From an uncultured Roseateles sp. (GTDB taxonomy: Bacteria; Pseudomonadota; Gammaproteobacteria; Burkholderiales; Burkholderiaceae_C): a stretch of 64,000 nucleotides of DNA. Below the pieces are notes generated by a model that saw only the letters and a list, made by a program, of their open reading frames with translations, had not been told where the DNA came from and did not search any database. The stretch is from NCBI RefSeq assembly GCF_963422335.1, contig NZ_OY729424.1, positions 186,001 to 250,000 on the forward strand, in the 5' to 3' direction. Both the position numbers and the translations under genes were made by a program. The number at the start of each line of letters is the position of its first letter. Positions within the stretch are counted from its first letter, which is position 1. Positions 27,515-36,978 of the stretch are shown here, piece by piece.

Positions 27515-29017
27515 ATGCGCGCCGAATCCGACCAGCGCTCCCTGTTCGGCGAGATCCTTGACTGGATGCTCGCGCCGCTGCTGTTGATCTGGCCGATGAG
27601 CGTGTTCCTGACCTGGCTGGTGGCCCAGGGCATTGCCAACAAGCCCTACGACCGCGAACTCGGCGAGATGGCGCGCACGCTGGGCCTGCAGGTTTCGGCC
27701 GAGGCCAGCAAACCATCAAACGGCAAGGCGCGCTATGCGCTGTCGTCCGAGGCCGCGGCCCTGCTGCGCGCCGACGAGACCGACACCATCTACTACCAGG
27801 TGCTGGGCACCCAGGGCGAATTCCTCAGTGGTGACCGCACCCTGCCCCTGCCCAGCGAGGACGAACCCGTCGCCGCCTGGGAACTGCGCTACCGCGACGA
27901 GGAGCTGTCGAGCGACAGCGTGCGCGTGGCCTATCTGTGGGTCTGGCCCGAAGGCCAGGCCGGCGGCAGGATGATGCTGGTGCAGGTGGCCGAAACGCTG
28001 GGCAAGCGCTCGAGGCTGACCAACGAGATCATCAAGGGCGTGATACTGCCGCAGTTCGTGATCTTGCCGCTGGCCGTGCTCCTGGTCTGGCTGGCGCTGG
28101 CGCGCGGCATTGCGCCGCTCAACGAGCTGCAGCGCCGCATCCGTTCGCGCGACAGCTCCGATCTGAGCCCGATCGACGAACGCCGCATTCCCGACGAGGT
28201 GGCACCGCTGGTGCGTGCCATCAACGACCTGCTCGGCCGGCTCGACCAGTCGATCAGCGGCCAGAAACACTTTCTGGCCGACGCCGCCCACCAGCTGAAA
28301 ACGCCGCTGGCCGGCCTGCGCATGCAGGCCGAACTGGCCCAGCGCGAGATCGACCTGGGGCGCAGCAGCCCGTCGGAGCTGAAGCTGTCGCTGCAGCAGA
28401 TCTCGCTGTCCAGCCAGCGTGCCGCCCACATGGTCAACCAGTTGCTCGCCATGGCCCGCGCCGAAGACAGCGAGCATTCGGCCCGGCGCGTGGAGGTGAA
28501 TCTGGTCGAGCTGGCGATGGAGACGGTGCGCGACTTCGTGCCCCGGGCGATGGACAAGCGTATCGACCTCGGCTACGAGGGCCCCGAAGTCAGCACCAGC
28601 AGCCTGCGCGTGCTGGGCCATCCGGTGCTGATACGCGAGCTGATACGCAATCTGGTCGACAACGCCCTGCTCTACACCCCGGCCAACGGCACGGTCACGG
28701 TGCGCATCATGGAAGACCCGTTCGGCCAGGTCACCGTGCTGCAGGTCGAAGACTCGGGGCCGGGCATTGCCCCCAGCGAGCGCGAGCAGGTGTTCCAGCC
28801 CTTCTACCGGTCACTCGGCACCAATGTCGATGGTTCGGGCCTGGGCCTGGCCATCGTGCGCGAGATCGCCCAGAGCCACGAGGCCGAGCTGAGTGTGGAC
28901 GACACCCGACCGCGCAAGCCGGGCCTCAACACCGACGCCGAGGGCCAGGGCCCCGGAGCACGCTTCACCGTGCGCTTCCACGCCTATGCCAAGGCGGTTG
29001 AGCCAGGTGACGCCTGA
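27515..29017 (+). CDS. Sensor histidine kinase (TctE/QseC-like)
   Basis: About 500 residues, inner membrane. It has an N-terminal helix (MLAPLLLIWPMSVFLTWLVAQGIA), a periplasmic sensor region of 2CSK_N type, a second helix (VILPQFVILPLAVLLVWLAL), a HAMP linker, then the H-box ADAAHQLKTPLAGLRMQ, N-box LIRNLVDNALLYTP, and G-boxes VEDSGPGIAP and GSGLGLAIVREIA. All catalytic motifs are intact. The frame is open from a TTG at 27482; the ATG at 27515 is the first normal start, with only a weak ribosome site. It pairs with the regulator upstream. The ligand is unknown. Confidence 0.92.
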   Translation: MRAESDQRSLFGEILDWMLAPLLLIWPMSVFLTWLVAQGIANKPYDRELGEMARTLGLQVSAEASKPSNGKARYALSSEAAALLRADETDTIYYQVLGTQGEFLSGDRTLPLPSEDEPVAAWELRYRDEELSSDSVRVAYLWVWPEGQAGGRMMLVQVAETLGKRSRLTNEIIKGVILPQFVILPLAVLLVWLALARGIAPLNELQRRIRSRDSSDLSPIDERRIPDEVAPLVRAINDLLGRLDQSISGQKHFLADAAHQLKTPLAGLRMQAELAQREIDLGRSSPSELKLSLQQISLSSQRAAHMVNQLLAMARAEDSEHSARRVEVNLVELAMETVRDFVPRAMDKRIDLGYEGPEVSTSSLRVLGHPVLIRELIRNLVDNALLYTPANGTVTVRIMEDPFGQVTVLQVEDSGPGIAPSEREQVFQPFYRSLGTNVDGSGLGLAIVREIAQSHEAELSVDDTRPRKPGLNTDAEGQGPGARFTVRFHAYAKAVEPGDA

Positions 29018-29029
29018 GAGGTCAAGCCG

Positions 29030-30184
29030 TCATGACTGGATCAGGCGCCGACTCTTCGCGATCGACATCAGGATGCCCAGGCCCAGCCCCAAGGTCACCA
29101 TCGCCGTACCGCCATAGCTGATGAAGGGCAGAGGTACGCCCACCACCGGCAGTATGCCGCTGACCATGCCCATATTGACAAAGGCATAGGTGAAGAAGCT
29201 CAGCGTGATGGCCCCGGCCAGCAGACGCGAAAACTGGGTCGGCGCGTCGCCGGCGATGATCAGGCCGCGGCCGATCAGGAACAGGAAACCCAGCATCAAG
29301 GCGCTGGCTCCGAGCAGGCCGAACTCCTCGCCGTAGGCGGCAAAGATGAAGTCGGTGGTGCGCTCGGGGATGAACTCCAGATGGGTCTGGGTGCCCTTCA
29401 TGAAACCCTTGCCCGAGATACCGCCCGAGCCGATGGCGATCTCGCCCTGGATGATGTGGAAGCCCTTGCCCAGCGGGTCCTTGGTCGGGTCCAGCAGGGT
29501 GCAGACACGGTTCTTCTGATAGTCCTTCAGCACATGCCACTGCACCTCGGGCTGGCAAATCTTGTCCTCGCTCATCACCAGGGCGGTGATGCCGATGCCG
29601 CCGGCCACCAGCACCGGCAGGATCAGCTTCCAGGACAGGCCGGCGAAGAAGATCACATACAGGCCGGCGGAAAGCACCAGGATGGCCGTGCCCAGATCGG
29701 GCTGCTTGGCGATCAGGCCGACCGGCACGGCCAGCAGCACAAAGGCCACGCCGAAGTCCAGCAGGCGCAACTGGCCCTCGCGCTTCTGGAACCACCAAGC
29801 CAGCATCAAGGGCATCGCAATCTTCAGGATCTCGGAAGGCTGAATCACCACGCCGACATTGAGCCAGCGGGTGGCGCCCTTCTTCGTCACCCCGAACACC
29901 GCCGTGGCGATCAGCAGCGCCACGCCGACGGTGTACAGCGGCACGGCCAGCGCCATCAGGCGCTGGGGCGGCACCTGGGCAACCAGGAACAGGATGCCGC
30001 CGGCCAGCAACATATTGCGGCCGTGGTCGACAAAGCGCGTGCCGTGGTCAAAGCCGGCCGAGTACATGGTCATCAGGCCCAGGCCGACCAGCCAGAAGAT
30101 CGCCAGCAGCAGCAGGCCGTCAAAACCCGACAGCAACGGGCGCAGGCGCCGCCACAGCGAGGGTCGGTCAAACACCACGCTCAT
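29030..30184 (-). CDS. rodA: Rod-shape-determining peptidoglycan glycosyltransferase RodA
   Basis: A 384-residue SEDS-family membrane protein that polymerises lipid II during cell elongation with PBP2. It has about ten helices; SEDS signatures are seen as GVVIQPSEILKIAMPLMLAWWF, LIAKQPDLGTAILVLSAGLYVIFFAGL and VGVPLPFISYGGTAMVTLGLGLGILMSI. The start overlaps the mrdA stop (ATGA), so the two are translationally coupled. It ends 13 bp from the convergent kinase gene with no clear hairpin. Also known as mrdB. Confidence 0.97.
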   Translation of the reverse strand: MSVVFDRPSLWRRLRPLLSGFDGLLLLAIFWLVGLGLMTMYSAGFDHGTRFVDHGRNMLLAGGILFLVAQVPPQRLMALAVPLYTVGVALLIATAVFGVTKKGATRWLNVGVVIQPSEILKIAMPLMLAWWFQKREGQLRLLDFGVAFVLLAVPVGLIAKQPDLGTAILVLSAGLYVIFFAGLSWKLILPVLVAGGIGITALVMSEDKICQPEVQWHVLKDYQKNRVCTLLDPTKDPLGKGFHIIQGEIAIGSGGISGKGFMKGTQTHLEFIPERTTDFIFAAYGEEFGLLGASALMLGFLFLIGRGLIIAGDAPTQFSRLLAGAITLSFFTYAFVNMGMVSGILPVVGVPLPFISYGGTAMVTLGLGLGILMSIAKSRRLIQS

Positions 30185-32262
30185 GGCCGCGCTCCCGATA
30201 CGGCAGGCCGGGCTGGGGCGCTGACGGGCATGCTGGCAGATGCCGACGCAGATGCAGGCGCCGATGCCGGCGCCGATGCGGCTCCGGTCGACGCCGCCGC
30301 AGCGACCGCCTCGGCCGAGCCCGGCAACGGCACGCTGGCAATCGTCCGCGGCACGCCCACCGGCGCCGTGGTCTGGCCTTTTTGCGTCAGTGCGATGTCT
30401 TGCTCGCTCGGGTAGTTGCCCTGCAGCAGGTAGTCGAACACGCGGCGCGCTATCGGTGCGGCCGAGGTCGAGCCGAAACCGGCGTTCTCGACAATCACCG
30501 CCAGCGCGATGGTGGGTGCCTCGACCGGCGCAAAGGCGATGTAGAGCGAATGGTCGCGCTTGCGCTCGTCGGCCTTGATATTGCTGTACTTCTCACCGGC
30601 GCGCAGGCCGATCGCCTGGGCCGTGCCGGTCTTGCCGCCGCTCTTGTAGGGCGCGCCGACGAAAGCCGCACGCGAGGTGCCCTCCTGGGTCACGCCGAAC
30701 ATCGCCTGGGTGATGATCTCCACGTTCTCGGGCTTCAGCTCCAGCGGCGGGAGCGCGTCGCTGGCCACACGCCGGGCCTTGCGATCGACCACATCCTCGA
30801 CCTCGCGCACCAGGCGCGGCTTGAAACGCTGCCCGCCGGAGGCCAGCGTGGAGACGGCGGTGGCCATTTGCAGCATGGTGAAATTGTTATAGCCCTGGCC
30901 TATGCCCAGCGAGATGGTTTCGCCGGCATACCACTTCTGCTGCTCGGGCTTTTTGTAGGCGCGCTTCTTCCAGGCGGTGCTGGGCAGCAGGCCGGTGACC
31001 TCGCCCTGCATGTCGATATCGGTCTTGCGGCCCAGTCCGAAGGGTTCGAGCTGGTCATGGATCAGGTCCACCCCCATCTCATTGGCCAGGCTGTAGAAAT
31101 AGACGTTGCTGGAGGTGACGATGGCCAGGCGCATGTCCTTCGGGCCGGAGCGATCGGTCTCGGGGCTGCCGAAGGTGCGGCCGCCGAAGCTGAAGGTCAG
31201 GTTGTCCATGATCACCGTGCTGGGCGAGCGTTTGCCGGTGTTCAGCGCGGCCATGGCCATGAAGGGCTTGAAGGTCGAGCCGGGCGGATAGGTGCCACGC
31301 AGCGCGCGGTTCAGCAGCGGCTTGTCGATGTTCTCGTTGAGGTCGCGCCAGCTGTCGGCATCGATGCCGTCGACGAACAGATTCGGGTCGAAGGTCGGCT
31401 TGCTGACGAAGGCCAGCACCTCGCCGCTGCGCGGGTCCATCGCCACCAGGGCGCCACGGCGGTCGGCGAACAATTCCTCGACCAGGGCCTGCAGGCGGAT
31501 GTCGATCGACAGCACCAGCTTGTTGCCCGGCGTCGGCGGGTTGCTGCGCAGGCGCCGCACGGCCCGGCCGCCGGCGCTGGTCTCGACCTCCTCGAAGCCG
31601 GTCTGGCCATGCAACTCTTTCTCGTAGCTCTGCTCCAGGCCGAGCTTGCCGATGTAGTCCGTGCCCCGGTAATTGGCCAGGTCTTCGTCCGGCCAGTCCT
31701 CCATCTGCTTCTTCTCGGCCTGGTTGATGCGGCCGATATAGCCGATCAGATGGCTGCCCACCTCGCCCAGCGGGTAGCTGCGGAACAGCCGCGCCTTGAT
31801 CTCGACACCGGGAAAGCGGAAGCGCTGGGCGGTGAAGCGGGCCACCTCCTCGTCGCTCAGCTTGGTGCGTATCGGCAGCGACTCGAAGCTCTTGCCCTCT
31901 TCCATCAGCCGCTTGAAACGCTTGCGGTCGCGCGCCTGCACCTCCACCACCTCGGCCAGCGCATTGATGGTCTGCTCCAGATCAGCCACCTTGGACGGCG
32001 TGATCTCCAGCGTGAAGGCCGAGTAGTTGCTGGCCAGCACCACGCCGTTGCGATCGACGATCAGGCCGCGGTTGGGCACGATGGGCACCACGGCGATGCG
32101 GTTGGCCTCGGCGCGGGTGGACAGCTCCTCGTGCTTGAAGATCTGCAGAAAGACCAGGCGCGCCGCCAGCAGCGCAAAGCAGAACAGCACAAAGCCGGCA
32201 GCGGCAAAGATGCGCAGGCGGAATCGGCTCAGCTCGCGGCCGAGGTTCTTCAGTTCGGTCAT
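30181..32262 (-). CDS. mrdA: Penicillin-binding protein 2 (elongation transpeptidase)
   Basis: A 693-residue class B PBP anchored by one N-terminal helix (IFAAAGFVLFCFALLAARLVF). Motifs are the active-site serine in GSTFKPFMAM, the SSN triad in TSSNVYFYS, and KTG in SGGKTGTAQ, plus the pedestal segment VPNRGLIVDRNGVVLA. It cross-links peptidoglycan with RodA in the elongasome. The C-terminus has an Ala/Ser/Pro-rich tail of about 50 residues (EAVAAAASTGAASAPASAPASA) not found in E. coli PBP2. The ATG at 32262 was selected since MTELKNLGRELSRFRLR leads straight into the anchor; the upstream frame is arginine/cysteine-rich filler overlapping mreD. Confidence 0.96.
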   Translation of the reverse strand: MTELKNLGRELSRFRLRIFAAAGFVLFCFALLAARLVFLQIFKHEELSTRAEANRIAVVPIVPNRGLIVDRNGVVLASNYSAFTLEITPSKVADLEQTINALAEVVEVQARDRKRFKRLMEEGKSFESLPIRTKLSDEEVARFTAQRFRFPGVEIKARLFRSYPLGEVGSHLIGYIGRINQAEKKQMEDWPDEDLANYRGTDYIGKLGLEQSYEKELHGQTGFEEVETSAGGRAVRRLRSNPPTPGNKLVLSIDIRLQALVEELFADRRGALVAMDPRSGEVLAFVSKPTFDPNLFVDGIDADSWRDLNENIDKPLLNRALRGTYPPGSTFKPFMAMAALNTGKRSPSTVIMDNLTFSFGGRTFGSPETDRSGPKDMRLAIVTSSNVYFYSLANEMGVDLIHDQLEPFGLGRKTDIDMQGEVTGLLPSTAWKKRAYKKPEQQKWYAGETISLGIGQGYNNFTMLQMATAVSTLASGGQRFKPRLVREVEDVVDRKARRVASDALPPLELKPENVEIITQAMFGVTQEGTSRAAFVGAPYKSGGKTGTAQAIGLRAGEKYSNIKADERKRDHSLYIAFAPVEAPTIALAVIVENAGFGSTSAAPIARRVFDYLLQGNYPSEQDIALTQKGQTTAPVGVPRTIASVPLPGSAEAVAAAASTGAASAPASAPASASASASMPVSAPARPAVSGARP

Positions 32263-32305
32263 GTCGCGGCCATCATCGGCACAGGGATCAGCACGGCGCC
32301 GGGGC

Positions 32306-32827
32306 TCACAGCGGTCGGTGCTTGTCCGGGTCCGGCGGCCGGCGCTGGGGCGCCAGCAGCAGGGCCGATACGAAGGGCCACAGCAGGGCCTCGAACACCG
32401 GCGCGAACACCAGGCTCCAGCCCGGCCACATGCCACCAACCACCATGCGCACGATCAGCGACACCGCATGGGCGGCCACGAACAGCGGCAGCACGTGCAG
32501 CGCCTGCGGCAGCAGCGGAAACCACAGCAGCCGCCGGTGCAGCGCCACCGCGCCAAAGCTCAGCAGGGTGTAGGACAGCGCATGCTGGCCCAGCAGCGCG
32601 CCGTGGTGCACATCCATCACCAGGCCGAAGAAAAAGGCCAGGCCGACACCGACACGGCGCGACTGGTGCACATTCCAGAACACCAGCACCAGGGCCAGCA
32701 GATCGGGCATGGCCGGCTGACGGCCCATCGGGATCAGGTTGAAGCCCAGGGCGAGAGCCAGGCTGAAGGCGATGAACAGCGGGTTGGCCGGCAGCAGCAG
32801 CTGGCCATGGGCGCGCGGCATGATCAT
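32306..32827 (-). CDS. mreD: Rod-shape-determining protein MreD
   Basis: A 173-residue integral membrane protein with five or six helices (LFIAFSLALALGFNLIPM; DLLALVLVFWNV; VGLAFFFGLVMDVHHGALLGQHAL; LPLFVAAHAVSLIVRMVV; SLVFAPVFEALLWPFVSALLLA). Typical of MreD, which links MreB/MreC to the elongasome. Its start overlaps the mreC stop (ATGA). It ends 43 bp before mrdA, in the usual mreBCD-mrdA-rodA order. Confidence 0.94.
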   Translation of the reverse strand: MIMPRAHGQLLLPANPLFIAFSLALALGFNLIPMGRQPAMPDLLALVLVFWNVHQSRRVGVGLAFFFGLVMDVHHGALLGQHALSYTLLSFGAVALHRRLLWFPLLPQALHVLPLFVAAHAVSLIVRMVVGGMWPGWSLVFAPVFEALLWPFVSALLLAPQRRPPDPDKHRPL

Positions 32828-33753
32828 TTGTGGCCTGCTTTCTTGACTGCCGTGCCGCGCACCGGCTCGGAGGCGGCCGGCGCCACGGGCCGCGCCGGCA
32901 GCTGCAGGCCGACCGGGTCGAGCACCAGCACATGGCGCACGCTGTCGCTGTCGGCCACCGGCGCCAGGCTGATCTGGGCAAAACCGGACTCGGCGCGGCG
33001 CTCCACCGCCACCACCTTGGCCACCGGCAGGCCGGCGGGGTAGACGCCGTCCACGCCCGAGGTCGTCAGCAGATCGCCCTTTTGCACATCGGCATTGCCG
33101 GCCATGTAGCGCAACTCCATGCCGCTGCTGTCGCCATTGCCGAAGGCCGCGCTGCGATGCTGGGTGCGGGCATTGAGCACCGGCACCGCAGCGTCCTTGT
33201 CGATCAGCAGCGTCACCTCCGACGACAGCGGATAGACCCGCGTCACCTGGCCCAGCACACCGACTTCGTTGATCACCGGCGAGCCCGCCTGCACACCCTG
33301 GGCGCTGCCGCGGTCTATCACCACCTTGCGCGAGAAGGGGTCGGGGGTGTCGTACAGCACCTCGGCCGCCGCCACCTTGACCTGCAGGCTGGGACGCAAC
33401 TCCAGCAGCGCGCGCAGCCGGGTGTTCTCTTCCTGCAGCTGGGCGACGCGCAAGACCTGGGCCGATTGCGCGGCCAGCAGCCGGCGCGACTGGTCATCGG
33501 CCTTGGTCGCGGCCTCCATGCTGTGCCAGTAGTCGATCATCGATTCCCAGCTCTCCACCGGCGCCAGCAGCAGGCGCTGCACCGGGTGCAGGGCAGTGGC
33601 CAGGGCGGCGCGCAGCGGATAGGTGACCTTGAAGCGCGTGTCCGCCACCATCAGGAACACCGCCAGCGCGGCAAACACCAGCAGCTTGGTCAGCGCAGAC
33701 ATGCCCTGCCGGAAGAACGGCGGGGGGGTGCGATCAAAGGAACCGAGCGACAT
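32824..33753 (-). CDS. mreC: Rod-shape-determining protein MreC
   Basis: A 309-residue bitopic protein: short cytoplasmic start, one helix (LLVFAALAVFLMVADTRF), a periplasmic coiled coil (LLAAQSAQVLRVAQLQEENTRLRALLEL), then the beta-barrel domains with DTPDPFSRKVVIDRGSAQGVQAGSPV, LLTTSGVDGVYPAGLPVAKV. MreC scaffolds PBP2-RodA in the periplasm. It is separated from mreB by 160 bp containing a hairpin-rich element, and overlaps mreD. Confidence 0.97.
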   Translation of the reverse strand: MSLGSFDRTPPPFFRQGMSALTKLLVFAALAVFLMVADTRFKVTYPLRAALATALHPVQRLLLAPVESWESMIDYWHSMEAATKADDQSRRLLAAQSAQVLRVAQLQEENTRLRALLELRPSLQVKVAAAEVLYDTPDPFSRKVVIDRGSAQGVQAGSPVINEVGVLGQVTRVYPLSSEVTLLIDKDAAVPVLNARTQHRSAAFGNGDSSGMELRYMAGNADVQKGDLLTTSGVDGVYPAGLPVAKVVAVERRAESGFAQISLAPVADSDSVRHVLVLDPVGLQLPARPVAPAASEPVRGTAVKKAGHK

Positions 33754-33778
33754 GGCGCAAAGGGTTGAGGATCGCGGT

Positions 33779-33908
33779 TGACAAAAAACCTATAGGCCGT
33801 AGCGAGCGGCCATCAGGCTAGGCGGACGAAGCGCAGGAATCGGAGCGTACTTGCTGTACGTGAGGATTCCGAGCACCGCCCAACGACGCATGATGGTCGC
33901 GCAGTAGG
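33779..33908. repeat. Hairpin-containing intergenic element between mreB and mreC
   Basis: The mreB-mreC gap contains a distinctive block with the dyad CGTAC-TTGCT-GTACG (33846-33860) flanked by GGAATCGGAG and GAGGATTCCGAG, which can extend the stem (GGAATC / GATTCC). TAGCGAGCGGCC also occurs near its left edge. No protein-coding frame in it looks real. I have an impression that similar blocks occur in intergenic regions of related Burkholderiales; I could not check. It may attenuate transcription from mreB into mreCD. Confidence 0.5.
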
Positions 33909-33913
33909 CTCGC

Positions 33914-34957
33914 TCACTCGGAGGTGAAGATTGAGCCCAGGCGTTCCATCCGCTCCAGCGCCATGCCGCAACCGCGCACCACACAGGTCAGCGGGTCTTC
34001 GGCCACCAGCACCGGCAGGCCGGTTTCCTCGGCCAGCAGGCGATCCAGGTCACGCAGCAGGGCGCCACCACCGGTCAGCATCATGCCGCGCTCGGCAATG
34101 TCGGCGCCCAGCTCGGGCGGGGTCTGCTCCAGCGCGTTCTTCACCGCAGAAACGATCTGGTTCAGCGGATCGGTCAGCGCTTCGAGGATTTCGTTGCTGG
34201 AGATGGTGAAGCTGCGCGGCACGCCCTCGCTGAGGTTGCGGCCCTTGACTTCCATTTCCTTCACTTCGGAGCCGGGGAAGGCCGAGCCGATGTGCTTCTT
34301 GATCGATTCCGCCGTCGGTTCGCCGATCAACATGCCGTAGTTGCGGCGGATGTAGTTGATGATGGCCTCGTCGAACTTGTCGCCGCCGACGCGCACCGAC
34401 CCCTTGTAGACCATGCCTCCCAGCGAGATCACGCCGACCTCGGTGGTGCCGCCGCCGATGTCGACGACCATGGAGCCCGATGCTTCCGACACCGGCAGGC
34501 CGGCGCCGATCGCCGCGGCCATGGGCTCCTCGATCAGATAGACCTCGCTGGCACCGGCGCCCAGCGCCGATTCGCGGATCGCGCGGCGCTCGACCTGGGT
34601 CGAGCCGCAGGGCACGCAGATGATGATTCTCGGGCTCGGCTTGAGCATCTTCGAGTCATGCACCATCTTGATGAACTGCTTGAGCATCTGCTCGGTGACA
34701 GTGAAGTCGGCGATCACGCCGTCCTTCATCGGGCGGATGGCCTCGATGTTGCCGGGCACCTTGCCCAGCATGGCCTTGGCCTCGCGGCCGACGGCCTGGA
34801 TGGTCTTCTTGCCGTTGGGGCCGCCTTCATGGCGGATGGCGACGACCGAGGGCTCGTCAAGCACGATGCCCTTGCCGCGGACGTAGATCAGCGTGTTGGC
34901 GGTGCCGAGGTCGATGGCCAGGTCGGTGGAAAAGTAGCGGCGCAGAGATGCGAACAT
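33914..34957 (-). CDS. mreB: Actin-like cell-shape protein MreB
   Basis: A 347-residue bacterial actin. It starts MFASLRRYFSTDLAIDLGTANTLIYV and shows the phosphate-binding blocks DLGTANT and VDIGGGTTEVGVISLGG and the adenosine block MMLTGGGALLRDLD. MreB forms membrane-bound filaments that orient cell-wall elongation. The ATG at 34957 gives canonical length; an upstream extension has no family similarity. It heads the shape cluster and is divergent from gatC. Confidence 0.99.
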   Translation of the reverse strand: MFASLRRYFSTDLAIDLGTANTLIYVRGKGIVLDEPSVVAIRHEGGPNGKKTIQAVGREAKAMLGKVPGNIEAIRPMKDGVIADFTVTEQMLKQFIKMVHDSKMLKPSPRIIICVPCGSTQVERRAIRESALGAGASEVYLIEEPMAAAIGAGLPVSEASGSMVVDIGGGTTEVGVISLGGMVYKGSVRVGGDKFDEAIINYIRRNYGMLIGEPTAESIKKHIGSAFPGSEVKEMEVKGRNLSEGVPRSFTISSNEILEALTDPLNQIVSAVKNALEQTPPELGADIAERGMMLTGGGALLRDLDRLLAEETGLPVLVAEDPLTCVVRGCGMALERMERLGSIFTSE

Positions 34958-35186
34958 GGTATGTGGGTTGGCGCAGAGGCCTCGGCAAAGCGTCTTGGGA
35001 GAGAGTCGCCGTACAGCCTTTGCAGCGTGATTGGGAGGGCGGGTCGGCGCTCGTGATGCACAGCGCCGCATGAGTATGTGGATAACCGTAGATAATACCC
35101 GATCACCCCGCTATTTCGACCGATCAGGCGCTCTAACTGTCACAACGAAGAGCGCTTTGTTTTTGAACTTTTCGAGCTGCATCTCC

Positions 35187-35486
35187 ATGGCCTTGACCCC
35201 GCAAGACGTCAGCCGCATCGCCCATCTGGCCCGCCTGGAACTTCAGGACTCCGAAGCCGCCGCGATGCTGACGCAACTGAACGGCTTTTTCTCCATCGTC
35301 GAGCAAATGAGCGCGGTTGACACCAGCGGCGTCGAGCCGCTGTACACCCCGCTGTCCGCCGTGCAGGCCGTGCATCTGCGCCTGCGCGAAGACGCCGTGA
35401 CCGAGAGCAACCAGCGCGAACTGAATCAGCGCAGCGCCCCCGCCGTCGAAGACGGCCTGTTCCTCGTGCCCAAGGTGATCGAATGA
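35187..35486 (+). CDS. gatC: Asp-tRNA(Asn)/Glu-tRNA(Gln) amidotransferase subunit C
   Basis: A 99-residue subunit, MALTPQDVSRIAHLARLELQDSEAAAMLTQLNGFFSIVEQM..., clearly GatC. It stabilises GatA and the GatAB complex, which amidates mischarged Glu-tRNA(Gln) or Asp-tRNA(Asn). The ATG at 35187 is favoured by homology; the frame extends further upstream without similarity. Its stop overlaps the gatA start (ATGA). Confidence 0.96.
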   Translation: MALTPQDVSRIAHLARLELQDSEAAAMLTQLNGFFSIVEQMSAVDTSGVEPLYTPLSAVQAVHLRLREDAVTESNQRELNQRSAPAVEDGLFLVPKVIE

Positions 35487-36976
35487 GCAAGCCGCTGCAC
35501 CACCTGGGCGTGGCCGAGATCGGCCGGGCATTGGCCGCCAAAACGCTGTCCAGCGTCGAGATCACGCAACATCTGCTCACACAATTGTCCGAGCAGGCCG
35601 GTCTGGGCACGCTGCTGGCGGGCAATCCGGAGCTGGCGTTGAGCCAGGCACGGGCTGCCGATGCGCGGCTGGCCGCCGGCGAGCGCGGCGCGCTGCTGGG
35701 CGTGCCGCTGGCGCACAAGGACATCTTCGTTACCAAGGATCTGCCGACGACGGCCGGCTCCAAGATATTGGCCGGCTACCAGAGCCCCTTCGACGCCACT
35801 GTCGTGTCGCGCCTGGCCGCCGCCGGCACCGTGACCCTGGGCAAGCTGAACTGTGACGAGTTCGCCATGGGCTCGGCCAACGAGAACTCGGCCTATGGCG
35901 CTGTGCTCAACCCCTGGGACCGCACGCGGGTGCCCGGCGGCTCGTCGGGCGGCTCGGCCGCCGCCGTCGCCGCCCGCCTGCTGCCCGCCGCCACCGGCAC
36001 CGACACCGGTGGCTCGATCCGCCAGCCGGCCAGCTTCACCGGCATCACCGGCATCAAGCCGACCTATGGCCTGTGCTCGCGCTACGGCATGATCGCCTTC
36101 GCCTCCAGTCTCGACCAGGCCGGGCCCATGGCCCGTTCGGCCGAGGACTGCGAGCTGCTGCTGCACGAGATGATCGGCTTCGACGAGCGCGATTCGACCA
36201 GCGTCGAGCCCACCCAGTACCTGGCGGCCCGTGCTGCCGTGGCTGCCCGCGCGGCGCTGGCCGATCCGGCCCGGCCACTCGCCGGCCTGCGCATCGGCCT
36301 GCCGCGCGAGTTCTTCCCGGCCGGCCTGGCGCCGGACGTCGAGCAGGCGGTGCGAGCCGGCCTGGCCGAGCTGGAAAAGCTGGGCGCTACCCTGATTGAC
36401 GTGAGCCTGCCGCGCACCGAGCTGGCGATTCCGGTGTACTACATCATCGCCCCGGCCGAGGCCAGCTCGAACCTGAGCCGCTTCGACGGCGTGCGCTACG
36501 GCCACCGCGCCGAGCAGTACGGCGATCTGCTGGACATGTACAAGAAGTCGCGCAGCGAGGGCTTCGGCCCCGAGGTGAAGCGCCGCATCATGATTGGCGC
36601 CTATGTGCTGAGCCATGGCTATTACGACGCCTACTATCTGCAGGCGCAGAAGTTGCGCCGCATGATTGCCGACGACTTCCAGCAGTGCTTCCAGCAATGC
36701 GACCTGATCGCAGGCCCGGTGGCTCCGACGGTGGCCTGGAAACTCGGCGAACAGGGCGACGACCCGGTCAAGGCCTATCTGGCCGACATCTTCACCCTGC
36801 CCGGCTCGCTGGCCGGCCTGCCCGGCATGAGCGTGCCGACGGGTTTTGGCGAGGGCGGCATGCCGGTGGGCCTGCAGCTGATCGGCAACTATTTCAACGA
36901 GGGCCAGCTGCTGCACACGGCGCGAGCCTTCCAGCAGGCGACCGACTGGCACCAGCGCGCGCCGGTAGGGTTCTGA
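35483..36976 (+). CDS. gatA: Asp-tRNA(Asn)/Glu-tRNA(Gln) amidotransferase subunit A
   Basis: A 497-residue amidase-signature enzyme that releases ammonia from glutamine. The Ser-cisSer-Lys triad is visible: lysine in PLAHKDIFVTK, serines in GGSSGGSAAAVAA and GTDTGGSIRQPA. The C-terminus has the GLPGMSVPTGFGEGGMPVGLQLIG block. It sits between gatC (overlap) and gatB (2 bp), forming the standard gatCAB operon. Confidence 0.98.
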   Translation: MSKPLHHLGVAEIGRALAAKTLSSVEITQHLLTQLSEQAGLGTLLAGNPELALSQARAADARLAAGERGALLGVPLAHKDIFVTKDLPTTAGSKILAGYQSPFDATVVSRLAAAGTVTLGKLNCDEFAMGSANENSAYGAVLNPWDRTRVPGGSSGGSAAAVAARLLPAATGTDTGGSIRQPASFTGITGIKPTYGLCSRYGMIAFASSLDQAGPMARSAEDCELLLHEMIGFDERDSTSVEPTQYLAARAAVAARAALADPARPLAGLRIGLPREFFPAGLAPDVEQAVRAGLAELEKLGATLIDVSLPRTELAIPVYYIIAPAEASSNLSRFDGVRYGHRAEQYGDLLDMYKKSRSEGFGPEVKRRIMIGAYVLSHGYYDAYYLQAQKLRRMIADDFQQCFQQCDLIAGPVAPTVAWKLGEQGDDPVKAYLADIFTLPGSLAGLPGMSVPTGFGEGGMPVGLQLIGNYFNEGQLLHTARAFQQATDWHQRAPVGF

Positions 36977-36978
36977 CC

